This document shows positions 17,934 through 26,461 of a DNA stretch of 64,000 nucleotides, piece by piece. A program made the translations under genes and the position numbers. The first letter of the stretch is position 1. Each line of letters opens with the position of its first letter. The notes under the pieces are model-generated. The model was given only the letters and a program-made list of their open reading frames with translations, was not told where the DNA came from and made no database searches. Origin of the DNA: Nisaea acidiphila (GTDB lineage: Bacteria; Pseudomonadota; Alphaproteobacteria; Thalassobaculales; Thalassobaculaceae); assembly GCF_024662015.1 (NCBI RefSeq), contig NZ_CP102480.1, forward strand, positions 3,060,001-3,124,000. The letters are read 5' to 3'.

Positions 17934-18994
17934 CACCAGAAGGTCCTCCGCTGGGTGACGATGATTCCAAGCAGAAACGGTACGCCGACGACGGCGGTGA
18001 CGATTCCGATCGGCACCACCGCGCCGGGGGCGATGAGTTTGGAGGCGATCGAGGCGCCGATCATGAGCGCGGCGCCGACGATGGCGGAAAGGGGCAGTAG
18101 CGCACGCTGGTCCTCGCCGACGAGCATCCGGGCGACGTGTGGGGCGACCAGCCCGATGAAACCGACGGTCCCCACGAACGAGACTGCGCCGGCGGTCAGC
18201 AGGGACACGATCGCGAAACTGCGCAGCCGTAACCGCTCCGTGTTGACGCCGAGACTGGTTGCTCTCTGGTCGCCGAGACGGAGCGCGGTCAACCGCCAGA
18301 TATCCGGCAGCAGCAGGCACAATCCGGCGGCAAGAATGGCTCCGGACACCCAGACGCTCGTCCAGTCCGCCTTCAGAAGGCTGCCGAAGGTCCAGAACAC
18401 GATCTCCTGAAGCACTTCCGGCGCCGCCATGTACTGAACCAGGGACTGCAGCGACTGGAACAGGAACAGTGTGGCGATGCCCGCCAGGATCATCGTTTCA
18501 GCTTTCAATCCTTTAACCCGCGCCAGCCCGAGCACCAGCATCGCGGACAGGGTCGCGGCCGCGAATGCCGCTACCGGCACCGAGAAAGCGGGCAGGACTG
18601 GCAGGGTGAACCCCGTCAGGATCGCCAAGGCGGCTCCAAAGCCCGCAGCGGCGGAAAAGCCCAGCGTGTAGGGACTCGCGAGCGGGTTGCCGAGGATCGT
18701 CTGCATCAGTGCCCCGCCGACGCCGAGCGATGCGCCGACGACGATCCCGGTAAGTGTCATCGGGAGTCTTATGTCGTGCACGATCACGCCGGCCATCGTG
18801 TCAGCCCTGCCGTCCGCGTTGACAAGGGCGGCCAGTACGTCGCCGACCGCCAGAAAAGACGGGCCGACGAGGATGTCGATCACGGTGCCGGCCGTCAGGC
18901 CGAGGAGCGCGCCGAGGGTCACCGCCACGCGGCGGAACATCAGACGGGTATATCCGTCCCGCTCCGCCATGTGCGGATGCGTTGCGATTGCCAT
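17933..18994 (-). CDS. FecCD-family ABC permease
   Basis: 353 aa with about ten membrane segments. The FecCD signatures are present: VHDIRLPMTLTGIVVGASLGVGGALMQTILGNPLASPYTLG and, near the C terminus, VGFIGLVAPHVARMLVG. The start at 18994 is preceded by AGGAAAGG. This permease family imports ferric siderophores, haem or cobalamin. It lies 73 bases downstream of the solute-binding protein gene and directly before the ATPase gene. Confidence 0.92.
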   Translation of the reverse strand: MAIATHPHMAERDGYTRLMFRRVAVTLGALLGLTAGTVIDILVGPSFLAVGDVLAALVNADGRADTMAGVIVHDIRLPMTLTGIVVGASLGVGGALMQTILGNPLASPYTLGFSAAAGFGAALAILTGFTLPVLPAFSVPVAAFAAATLSAMLVLGLARVKGLKAETMILAGIATLFLFQSLQSLVQYMAAPEVLQEIVFWTFGSLLKADWTSVWVSGAILAAGLCLLLPDIWRLTALRLGDQRATSLGVNTERLRLRSFAIVSLLTAGAVSFVGTVGFIGLVAPHVARMLVGEDQRALLPLSAIVGAALMIGASIASKLIAPGAVVPIGIVTAVVGVPFLLGIIVTQRRTFW

Positions 18995-19067
18995 GGAAAA
19001 ATACCTTTCCTGCCAGCAAGCAAGTCATGCCGGGACGGCAGAACCCGTCCCGGCATGAGGAGAGGGC

Positions 19068-20189
19068 TCAGTCGGCCCGCATCATGAAGGTGCCGTTGGC
19101 TTCGATCGGGAGCCATTCCTCGTAGAACCTGCGATGGTTTTCGACCGGATCGATATCCGCGAATGCCTCGGGGTGGATCGCTTTGGCGATGAACTGGAGG
19201 AAGGCGAAATCGTAGAGGGTCCGCGCGCCGCCGTGATAGACGACATAGACGTCGCCGGTCTCGACCGCGGGCAGCTTGCTCCAGCCGGGCCGTGCCTTGA
19301 AGGGGGCGACCCGTTCCCGCGTGAGGGTTTCCGAATGGTCGAAGCCAAGCAGGATCGCCTGATCTCGTCCACGCCAATCCGATCCGGCGAAGAGCACGAT
19401 TTCCGGCTTCGAGGCGAGGACATATTCCGGGTTGAGCGGGGAAGAGGTGGTGATCTTCCCGTCGGCGATGTTCGTTCCGCCAGCCATGCCGATCACGCGG
19501 CCCCACATATGACCGGCATAGCTGTTGCCGTATTTGTCCGGGCCGGAGTTCCCGAGTTCTACATAGACCTTCTTCGCGCCGCCCTTGGCCGATCCGACCC
19601 GGTCCAGCACATCCCGCACCGCATTCTCATATTGCGCGGCGAGGGCGGTCGCCCGCTCCTCAGTCGCCATGACCCGGCCGATCAGACGGGTGCTGACGAG
19701 ATGTTTCTCGAGCGTCTGCGCATTGTAGTCGGCGACAACGACCGGGATGCCCGCCTTCTCAAGTTTCTGTACGGCATTGCCGAGCATGCGGTACTGCCAC
19801 GCGGCGAGGATTGCGACGTCCGGCTTCGAAACCAGTGCGGCTTCGATATTGAAGGTTCCCGCATCGACTTCGCCGATATCGGTCAGTTTCTCCAGCCGCG
19901 GGTCGATCGCCGTATAGGCCTTCCACTGGGAATTGCGCCAACCTTCCCAGGCATCGCGGGAGATCGCGACCACGCGGCTATAGGCATCGGGCCCGACGAT
20001 GGCGTAAAAATCCTCGAAATAGAAACCGAGAAGTACACGTTTCGCCCCGTGCGGGACCGCGACCTCGCGGCCGAGCGTGTCGGTCACTGTGATCGTTTCG
20101 GCGGCGCGGCCGGAAGCAGGAGACAAGGCGACGAGAAGAAGCGCGGCGACGGCGACAGCCGTCGCGCCCATGCGCGATAGACGGAACAT
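19068..20189 (-). CDS. Periplasmic substrate-binding protein, siderophore/cobalamin type
   Basis: 373 aa. A signal peptide covers about residues 1-29 (AVAVAALLLVALSPASGRAAE). The mature part has the BtuF/FepB-type start ITVTDTLGREVAVPHGAKRVLLG and two lobes joined by a long helix. The C terminus (IHPEAFADIDPVENHRRFYEEW) resembles iron-complex binding proteins. It binds the ligand and delivers it to the FecCD permease. AAAGGA lies eight bases before the ATG. No TonB-dependent receptor gene is nearby, so the outer-membrane step is encoded elsewhere, and the exact ligand cannot be read from the sequence. Confidence 0.88.
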   Translation of the reverse strand: MFRLSRMGATAVAVAALLLVALSPASGRAAETITVTDTLGREVAVPHGAKRVLLGFYFEDFYAIVGPDAYSRVVAISRDAWEGWRNSQWKAYTAIDPRLEKLTDIGEVDAGTFNIEAALVSKPDVAILAAWQYRMLGNAVQKLEKAGIPVVVADYNAQTLEKHLVSTRLIGRVMATEERATALAAQYENAVRDVLDRVGSAKGGAKKVYVELGNSGPDKYGNSYAGHMWGRVIGMAGGTNIADGKITTSSPLNPEYVLASKPEIVLFAGSDWRGRDQAILLGFDHSETLTRERVAPFKARPGWSKLPAVETGDVYVVYHGGARTLYDFAFLQFIAKAIHPEAFADIDPVENHRRFYEEWLPIEANGTFMMRAD

Positions 20190-20244
20190 AAGACAGTCCT
20201 TTCAAGAAATCCGATTGGCGTGCCTGAGGCACGGATTGGTGCAA

Positions 20245-20649
20245 TCAGATCTCGAAAGGCGGTGCCCGGGTGACATAGGAGCCGGAGGCGGCGTTCCCGC
20301 GAACCGTCTGTTCATCGAGAGACGTGCGGAGCGTGTGACCGGTATCGTACCGCGTGCAGGACCCGTCCGACGGCGGGACCGGGAGAAGGCTCGCGCCGAA
20401 AGACTGGCACCAGTCGCAGCGCTCGGTTCCGGCGGGAGTTTCGACCGGCTGTCCGTTCTCGCCGAGTGCGACAAGGCGAAAGCCGTCCGGCGTACAGAGC
20501 GAGACGATCTGGCTCGCATTACCAGTCCCGAGTGCACGCAAGGCATCGGTGGACGGGCCGCTGAGAATTCCGGTCATCGCAAACTGCGCCGTGAGCCAGA
20601 GCATCACTGGGATCAGTGCGAGTAATCGGAGCCGGCGGCAGCTGCGCAT
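20245..20649 (-). CDS. Small DUF2946-like exported protein
   Basis: 134 aa. An N-terminal hydrophobic stretch (LLALIPVMLWLTAQFAMTG) serves as signal or anchor. The mature part carries ICTPDG-like VSLCTPDGFRLVAL followed by GTERCDWCQSF, the Cys arrangement I associate with DUF2946 proteins. These are often found beside metal or siderophore uptake genes. It is the first gene of the minus-strand group, 55 bases before the substrate-binding protein gene, and presumably shares its promoter. The family name is from memory and moderately certain. Confidence 0.6.
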   Translation of the reverse strand: MRSCRRLRLLALIPVMLWLTAQFAMTGILSGPSTDALRALGTGNASQIVSLCTPDGFRLVALGENGQPVETPAGTERCDWCQSFGASLLPVPPSDGSCTRYDTGHTLRTSLDEQTVRGNAASGSYVTRAPPFEI

Positions 20650-20986
20650 CGGGTTCAGTCGGAAAGTGGAACGGAAACCGCGGGACTGTGTCCCGGCTGC
20701 CGGAGAAAAACAACCAATAACGCGCCCTGGTGTTTAGATCCTCGGTAAACTGCAAGGAATCGTCACGCCGACAAGAATGCGGTTCGGGCCCCTTCATGAA
20801 TTTTGACTTAACGCTTGGTGAACTTTCATCCGGCAACCGGTGCCAGGGGCAAATGTCATATTTGGATCATGCACCGCCGCTACCTTCGGGCGGTGCCGGA
20901 GTCTCTCGGAAGAATGGAGGGAGCCCGCAGACCGCAGCCGCTGATCGGCTGCCCGGTCAGACAAACGAACGCTATGAAGGTGAGAT
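20650..20986. other. Divergent control region between the metal-transport operon and phoX
   Basis: 337 bases without a supported gene. It holds a small perfect hairpin (CGGGAC/GTCCCG, 20681-20695) in the leader of the minus-strand operon. A second GC hairpin near 20872-20895 (CACCGCC/GGCGGTG) and a weak Pho-box-like repeat precede phoX. I looked for the cobalamin riboswitch core and did not find it. Confidence 0.5.
20853..20870 (+). promoter_or_regulatory. Candidate Pho box upstream of phoX
   Basis: The sequence ATGTCAT-ATTT-GGATCAT gives two seven-base half sites four bases apart, the PhoB spacing. The first matches CTGTCAT at 6 of 7 and the second at 4 of 7. It lies about 115 bases before the phoX start. 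The match is weak and rests mainly on context. Confidence 0.3.
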
Positions 20987-22894
20987 ATGACCAACCTGAC
21001 GAATCAGACCACGGTTGCGAAGGACCATGACCTGTCCTTCGACGATTGGGACGAAGTGAATTCTCCGCGCCCGGAGCTATGCGATTTCGACCATGTCGTC
21101 GATAAGGCCATGAGCCGCCGCGGCTTCCTTGGTGCCTTGACCGTGTTCGGCGCCTCGAGCTTCTTGATGGGGACCTCCGCCCTCACACCGGCCGAAGCGG
21201 CCTCGCGCCTCTCCTTCGAGCAGGTGGCGGCGAACACGCTCGACACCGTCACTCTGCCGAAAGGCTATAATTGGAGCATCGTCGCGACCTGGGGGCAGCC
21301 ACTCTGGTCCCGCGGCACGGAGTTCGACGAGGCTACGCGCGGCACCGGTGCGAGCCAGGAACTGGCCTTTGGCGACAATACTGACGGCATGGCGATGTTC
21401 GTCGATGGCGACAAGCATGTTCTCGCGATCAACAACGAATACACCAACCGCTCGATCATTTACGGCGCCCGCGAGAGCAAGCTGCCGGAAAATGCTGACG
21501 ACGTCCGCAAGGGCAAGGCGGCCCACGGTGTCTCGGTCGTCGAGGTGAAGGAAGCGGGGGGCCGCTGGAACATCGTCACCGACTCGCCGCTGAACCGGCG
21601 CATCACGGCCGACACGCCGATGGAACTGACTGGACCGGCGCGCGGCCACGACCTCCTCAAGACCGCGGCCGATCCGAGCGGCACGACGTCGCTCGGCACC
21701 TGGAACAATTGCGGTAATGGCCGGACGCCCTGGGGCACTTATCTAGCCTGCGAAGAGAACTTCAACGGCTACTTCTCCTCCAGCGACGAGAACTACAAAC
21801 CGAGCGCGGAACTTTCCCGCTATGGGGTGAAGACCAAGGACTGGGGCTATGCCTGGGCCACCGCCGACGAGCGGTTCGACATCTCCAAGCACCCGCACGA
21901 GCCGAACCGGGCCGGCTACATCGTCGAAATCGATCCGTTCGACCCGGCCTCGACGCCGAAGAAGCGTACTGCCATGGGCCGTTTCAAGCATGAGAATGCA
22001 GAGCTGGTGATCGCTTCCAACGGACAGGCCGTCGTCTATATGGGCGACGACGAACGCGGCGAGTTCCTCTACAAATTCGTTTCCGACGGCACCTACGCTG
22101 TTGGCGGGGACAACAGCGACCTGCTGGAAACCGGCTCGCTCTTCGTCGCCAAGTTCAATGACGATGGTACCGGCGAATGGCTTGCGCTGACCCCGGAAAC
22201 GACAGGCATGTCCCGGGCCGAAATCTCGATCCATACCCGCATCGCGGCCTCCAAGGTCGGCGCCACCACGATGGACCGTCCGGAGTGGGTCTCGTCGCAC
22301 CCGAAAAAGGCAGAAGTCTATTGCTGCCTGACCAACAACAAGAACCGCGGTGTGAAGCCGAACGCCGGCGGCGACGACACGTCGGTCAACGGCCCGAACC
22401 CGCGCGAGAAGAACAATTACGGTCAGATCGTGCGCTGGCAGCCGGAAGGCGGCGACCATGTCGCGAGCGGTTTCAACTGGAATTTGTTCGTACTCGCCGG
22501 CAATCCAACGGTACATTCCGACGCCTATGCGGGCTCGGCCAATGTCAATGCCGACAACATGTTCAACTCGCCGGACGGCCTTGCCTTCGACACCACCGGT
22601 CTGCTCTGGATTCAGACGGACGGCAATTACAAGAACGAAGGCGATTTCGCTGGTCAAGGCAACAACCAGATGCTGGTCGGCGATCCGGAAACCGGAGAGA
22701 TCAAGCGTTTCCTTGTCGGGCCGAAAGAGTGTGAGGTGACCGGAATCACTTGGAGTCCTGATCGCCGCACCCTTTTCGTCGGCATCCAGCACCCGGGCGA
22801 GAAAAGCAATAGCCACTTCCCCGGGGGCGGCGCTTCGGTACCGCGCTCCTGCGTCATTGCTATCAAGCGCGACGATAATGGCCTGATCGGCTGA
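20987..22894 (+). CDS. phoX: PhoX-family alkaline phosphatase
   Basis: 635 aa. The N-terminal region carries a twin-arginine motif (SRRGFLGALTVFGASS) about 45 residues in, as in PhoX proteins whose Tat signal follows a long n-region. The mature part has the PhoX/DUF839 pattern: LAINNEYTNR, NCGNGRTPWGTYLACEENFNGYF, GRFKHENAELV, and SPDGLAFDTTGLLWIQTDG. PhoX is a Ca/Fe-dependent periplasmic phosphomonoesterase that releases phosphate from organic esters and is common in marine bacteria. AAGGTGAG precedes the ATG. A strong terminator follows, so the gene is monocistronic. Confidence 0.93.
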   Translation: MTNLTNQTTVAKDHDLSFDDWDEVNSPRPELCDFDHVVDKAMSRRGFLGALTVFGASSFLMGTSALTPAEAASRLSFEQVAANTLDTVTLPKGYNWSIVATWGQPLWSRGTEFDEATRGTGASQELAFGDNTDGMAMFVDGDKHVLAINNEYTNRSIIYGARESKLPENADDVRKGKAAHGVSVVEVKEAGGRWNIVTDSPLNRRITADTPMELTGPARGHDLLKTAADPSGTTSLGTWNNCGNGRTPWGTYLACEENFNGYFSSSDENYKPSAELSRYGVKTKDWGYAWATADERFDISKHPHEPNRAGYIVEIDPFDPASTPKKRTAMGRFKHENAELVIASNGQAVVYMGDDERGEFLYKFVSDGTYAVGGDNSDLLETGSLFVAKFNDDGTGEWLALTPETTGMSRAEISIHTRIAASKVGATTMDRPEWVSSHPKKAEVYCCLTNNKNRGVKPNAGGDDTSVNGPNPREKNNYGQIVRWQPEGGDHVASGFNWNLFVLAGNPTVHSDAYAGSANVNADNMFNSPDGLAFDTTGLLWIQTDGNYKNEGDFAGQGNNQMLVGDPETGEIKRFLVGPKECEVTGITWSPDRRTLFVGIQHPGEKSNSHFPGGGASVPRSCVIAIKRDDNGLIG

Positions 22895-22916
22895 CGCGTT
22901 TGATCTTTTGAAGCTG

Positions 22917-22950
22917 ACGGCCGACTGCATCTGCGGTCGGCCGTTTTCTT
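22917..22950 (+). terminator. Strong Rho-independent terminator after phoX
   Basis: A 9-bp stem (ACGGCCGAC/GTCGGCCGT, 22917-22925 with 22936-22944) is followed by TTTTCTTT. It ends the phoX transcript. Confidence 0.88.
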
Positions 22951-23016
22951 TGCCTTGACCGATCTGCGTGCGCGAACCGGACGTATCTTCCGCATGTGTC
23001 AGGCAAAGGAAAGAAG

Positions 23017-24543
23017 ATGCCGGGCAATTTGGTATTGATTCTCGGCGATCAGCTCTCGCCTTCGATTTCGTCGCTGCAACAGGCAGACAGGGCGCGCGAC
23101 CGCGTGCTGATCGCGGAGGTTTCCGCCGAGGCGACCTACGTGAAGCATCACAAGAAGAAGATCGCCTTCCTGTTTTCGGCTATGCGTCACTTCGCCGAGG
23201 AATTGAGAGCGGACGGCTGGCAGCTCGACTATGTGCGGCTGGACGATGCGGAGAATACCGGGACGCTTTCAGGCGAGGTCGCCCGGTTCGCGGAGCGGCA
23301 CGACGTCCGGCGCATCGTTCTGACGGAACCCGGCGAATGGCGCCTCGCGCGCGATATCGATGCATGGTCGGCGGAATTGAACCGCCCGGTCGATGTCCTG
23401 CCGGACGAAAGGTTCGTCGCGAGCCGGGAGGAATTCGCCGCCTGGGCGGACGGGCGCAAGCAGCTCCGGATGGAATATTTCTACCGCGAGATGCGGCGCA
23501 AAACCGGTTTGCTGATGGATGGAGACCGGCCCATCGGCGGCAAGTGGAACTTCGATGCGGAGAACCGCAAAGCGGCCTCGTCGGATCTGTTCATGCCGGC
23601 TCCGCTTGGCATCGAACCGGACGGGATCACCCGCGAAGTGCTGGATCTCGTCGGACGGGAATTCGCCGGCCATATCGGCGATCTCGAACCGTTTTGGTTC
23701 GCGGTGACCCGGGACGACGCGGAAGCGGCATTCGAGCTGTTCGTGCGTGAGGCGCTTCCCCGTTTTGGCGATTTTCAGGACGCGATGCTGCGCGGGGAGA
23801 AGTTCCTCTATCACTCCGTCGTCAGCCTCTACATCAATGCGGGGCTGCTCGAACCGCTCGCGGTCTGCCGCCGTGTCGAGGCGGCTTATGCAGCCGGTGA
23901 CGTGCCGCTTAACGCCGCGGAAGGGTTCATCCGGCAGATCATCGGCTGGCGCGAATATGTCCGCGGCATCTACTGGCTGAAAATGCCTGATTATGCGTGC
24001 TCGAATTTCTTCGGCGCGGACCGCCCGCTCCCGGAATTCTACTGGAGCGGTGAGACGGATATGGCCTGCCTCGCGGCCGCGGTCCGACAGACGCGGGAAG
24101 AGGCCTATGCCCACCACATCCAGCGCCTGATGGTGACAGGCAACTTCGCGATGCTGGCAGGAATCGAACCGCGGCAGGTGCATGAATGGTATCTCGCCGT
24201 CTATGCGGATGCCTATGAATGGGTGGAACTGCCGAACACACTCGGCATGAGCCAGTTTGCCGATGGCGGGTTGCTCGGCTCCAAGCCCTATGCCGCCGGC
24301 GGCAATTATATCAACAAGATGTCCGACTATTGTGGCGCCTGCCGGTTCGATGTGAAGCAGAAGACCGGAGACAGTGCCTGTCCGTTCAATTACCTCTACT
24401 GGGATTTCCTCGCTCGGAACCGGGACAAGCTAGACGGAAATCCGCGCTTGGGCCCCGTCTATCGGACGTGGGACCGGATGACGGCAGACAAGCAGGCATC
24501 TTACCGCGAGAGTGCCGCCGAATTTCTCGCGACGCTCTTCTGA
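23017..24543 (+). CDS. phrB: Iron-sulfur (6-4) photolyase / cryptochrome (FeS-BCP, PhrB type)
   Basis: 508 aa from ATG 23017, with AAAGGAAAG upstream; a GTG at 22996 is less likely because PhrB-type proteins begin at LVLILGDQLS. The N-terminal antenna-binding domain is followed by the all-helical FAD domain (HHIQRLMVTGNFAMLAGI, PYAAGGNYINKMSDYC). Four Cys for the [4Fe-4S] cluster are visible: one in PDYACSNFF, two in YCGACRF and one in SACPFNYLYWDF. This class repairs (6-4) photoproducts, or senses light, with a DMRL-type antenna. It is convergent with, and overlaps, the DUF2256 gene on the other strand. Confidence 0.93.
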   Translation: MPGNLVLILGDQLSPSISSLQQADRARDRVLIAEVSAEATYVKHHKKKIAFLFSAMRHFAEELRADGWQLDYVRLDDAENTGTLSGEVARFAERHDVRRIVLTEPGEWRLARDIDAWSAELNRPVDVLPDERFVASREEFAAWADGRKQLRMEYFYREMRRKTGLLMDGDRPIGGKWNFDAENRKAASSDLFMPAPLGIEPDGITREVLDLVGREFAGHIGDLEPFWFAVTRDDAEAAFELFVREALPRFGDFQDAMLRGEKFLYHSVVSLYINAGLLEPLAVCRRVEAAYAAGDVPLNAAEGFIRQIIGWREYVRGIYWLKMPDYACSNFFGADRPLPEFYWSGETDMACLAAAVRQTREEAYAHHIQRLMVTGNFAMLAGIEPRQVHEWYLAVYADAYEWVELPNTLGMSQFADGGLLGSKPYAAGGNYINKMSDYCGACRFDVKQKTGDSACPFNYLYWDFLARNRDKLDGNPRLGPVYRTWDRMTADKQASYRESAAEFLATLF

Positions 24544-24689
24544 CGGCCGTTCCGTTTGCTTTGTCGGCAGCGCTCTGAGCAATACCGCACCTCATCCCAG
24601 ACCCTTGCCCATTTCCGGCGCCAAGCGAAGGAGCGCTTGCAGACCGGGCAGAGTTTTTCCGGCAGTTCGCCCTTCCGTCGCATCCTCAT
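24501..24689 (-). CDS. DUF2256 zinc-finger-like small protein
   Basis: 62 aa. The short basic protein matches DUF2256: LPEKLCPVCKRSFAWRRKW, then VWDEVRYCSERCR, giving two CxxC-type pairs (CPVC and CSERC) that likely bind zinc. Members are repeatedly found beside FeS photolyase/cryptochrome genes, as here. Its 3' end overlaps the photolyase 3' end by 43 bases on the opposite strand. Function is unknown; a nucleic-acid-binding partner is a guess. Confidence 0.85.
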   Translation of the reverse strand: MRMRRKGELPEKLCPVCKRSFAWRRKWARVWDEVRYCSERCRQSKRNGRQKSVARNSAALSR

Positions 24690-24811
24690 CGCAGCTCCCG
24701 AGAGATCCCGGTCCCGGATACGCGCCGGACCGCAACAGGGATCAGTTGCAGGAGCGTGAACAGACGGCGCGCGCGGAATCCTCTAGGATGCCGCCTCAAT
24801 CCGGAGGTTCC

Positions 24812-25438
24812 ATGACAACGATCGAGTATTTCTACGCCGCCTATTCCGGCTACGCCTATATCGGCTCGGCCCTGTTCAGGGAAATCGCCGCGGAAGCGGG
24901 GGCGACGGTGGTGCACCGCCCCTTCCAGCTCCGCACCCTGGTCGCCGCCCGCGGCAATGCGGAAAGGGTGCTGGATCCGGTCTACCGCAACTACGCCTTC
25001 CGCCGGGAGATCGAGCGCTGGGCGGAATATCGCGCGGTGCGAACGCTCGGGCACGGACCGACACATCACCAGAAATCTTACGAGACGGCCAACCGGATGC
25101 TGATCGCCGCCGGGGAGACGGGGAGCGGCACGGACGATCTCGCGCATGCCTTCCTTGAGGCCCATTGGGCCGACGATGCCGATCTTTCCGACACGGGTAC
25201 CCTCACTGCGCTCGCGGATGCCGTCGGACTTGACGGAGCTGCGCTCCTCCGCGCGGCGGCCACGCCGGACGTCGGTGCGCGTCACGAGGAGAATACGGAG
25301 GAAGCGATACGGCGCGGCTTTTTCGGCTCGCCGACCTATGTGGTCGATGGCGACCCATTTTACGGGCAGGACCGGCTGGAGCTGGTGGCGCGGGCCCTGG
25401 AGCGGCCCTTCGCGGACAAGTGGGCGCCGCTGGCCTGA
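24812..25438 (+). CDS. DsbA-family / 2-hydroxychromene-2-carboxylate isomerase-like protein
   Basis: 208 aa from ATG 24812 with CCGGAGGT in ideal position. The protein follows the kappa-GST/HCCA isomerase fold: IEYFYAAYSGYAYIGSALF at the N terminus in place of a CxxC, an inserted helical domain, then the cis-Pro loop GFFGSPTYVVDGDPFYGQDRLELV near the end. The family isomerises hydroxychromene carboxylates using glutathione or performs GST-like chemistry. The naphthalene-pathway context is missing, so the true substrate is unknown. It is probably monocistronic and convergent with the MsrQ-like gene. Confidence 0.82.
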   Translation: MTTIEYFYAAYSGYAYIGSALFREIAAEAGATVVHRPFQLRTLVAARGNAERVLDPVYRNYAFRREIERWAEYRAVRTLGHGPTHHQKSYETANRMLIAAGETGSGTDDLAHAFLEAHWADDADLSDTGTLTALADAVGLDGAALLRAAATPDVGARHEENTEEAIRRGFFGSPTYVVDGDPFYGQDRLELVARALERPFADKWAPLA

Positions 25439-25477
25439 ACTTGAGCTATCAAGGTGACGCGCTCTGGCAGCTCTCGA

Positions 25478-26353
25478 CTAGGCGCGGGTGTGCTTCTGCC
25501 GTTGGCGCAGTTCCGAGGCGATGGCGACTGAGAGTCCGGCAAGCAGGACCCACCACGCAGGCCGGATCCCGGCATCGAAATCGAGCTGAGCCAAAGCCAT
25601 GTCCCAGGGCGAGACCGGATATTTGAGCGACAGGAACACGATCTCCGCGGCTGAGGTCAGGAGTGCGGCTACGGCGGCGAGCATTGCGAGGCCGACTCCA
25701 CCCGGATCGCCTGTCCGCCAGTGCCAGATGCGGTAGCCCATGAGCCAGGCGAAGAGTCCGCTGAAGAGCAGGGGCTCGGTCACGTCGCTCTTCGATTGCA
25801 GGAAGAAATGCACGAGCGCCAGCAGGGCGACCGGATAGACCAGCTTGTGCAGCCTCTGCCAGCGCCTGCCGCCGAGCCGGCGGACCATGCCGTCGGTCGA
25901 GGTCGCGGCGAGCGCGCCGAGCCCGAGAAGGGCGACGAAGCCGGTGGTCAGGTAGAAGCGTAGCGCGATCTCGCTCGCCACCTTCGGCAGGTCCCAGGCT
26001 TCCTGGCCGGCATAAAGCACGAGATGCAGCGCGGCGCCGAAGAAGACCGTCACCCCGACCATCCGTCGGACGGTCATGAGTTCTCCCCAGCGCAATGCCC
26101 GGCGGAGCGGGGTTACCGCCAGCGAGGCAAGCAGGAAGAGTGTGGTCCACCATCCCGCCCGGTGGATCGCCGCGTCCCAGGGTCTGGCGCCGAGGGTTCC
26201 GGCGAGCGCGTCAGCGAGGAGGAAGATGGCAGGCGCGAGCAGGGCGAGAAAGACCGCGAGCTTCAGCCGCGACAGTCGCCCCGACCGGTCGGTCCAGGGC
26301 AGGTGGCGCGGCAACATGCCGAAGGAAGGCCGGCGGAGGGTCGCGATACTCAT
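25478..26353 (-). CDS. msrQ: MsrQ/YedZ-like haem-binding ferric-reductase-type membrane protein
   Basis: 291 aa from ATG 26353 (AAGGAGA nine bases upstream); an ATG at 26362 sits directly on that site and is less likely. It has six or more membrane segments of the ferric reductase-like domain, with haem-ligand His candidates in AALHLVLYAG, RWQRLHKLVYPVALLALVHFF and an unusually long C terminus with extra hydrophobic segments. MsrQ passes electrons to the periplasmic methionine sulfoxide reductase MsrP. No msrP gene is adjacent, so it is an orphan here. It lies 109 bases downstream of hutU on the same strand. Confidence 0.75.
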   Translation of the reverse strand: MSIATLRRPSFGMLPRHLPWTDRSGRLSRLKLAVFLALLAPAIFLLADALAGTLGARPWDAAIHRAGWWTTLFLLASLAVTPLRRALRWGELMTVRRMVGVTVFFGAALHLVLYAGQEAWDLPKVASEIALRFYLTTGFVALLGLGALAATSTDGMVRRLGGRRWQRLHKLVYPVALLALVHFFLQSKSDVTEPLLFSGLFAWLMGYRIWHWRTGDPGGVGLAMLAAVAALLTSAAEIVFLSLKYPVSPWDMALAQLDFDAGIRPAWWVLLAGLSVAIASELRQRQKHTRA

Positions 26354-26461
26354 GCGGTGCATTCTCCTTGCCCGGAGGTGGAATTCAAGCGCTTCCGGGC
26401 AAGCTGGTTCGTCTCACCGCTGACATGAACGCACGTTCGCGTGACCCCGCCGTGCGCTGTC

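Noticed and set aside
20650-20986. Possible cobalamin riboswitch upstream of the siderophore/cobalamin-type operon
   Set aside because: The B12-box core (GCCACTG and the GGGAA/AAGGG-type conserved parts) was looked for on the minus strand and not found; only a small 6-bp hairpin is present.
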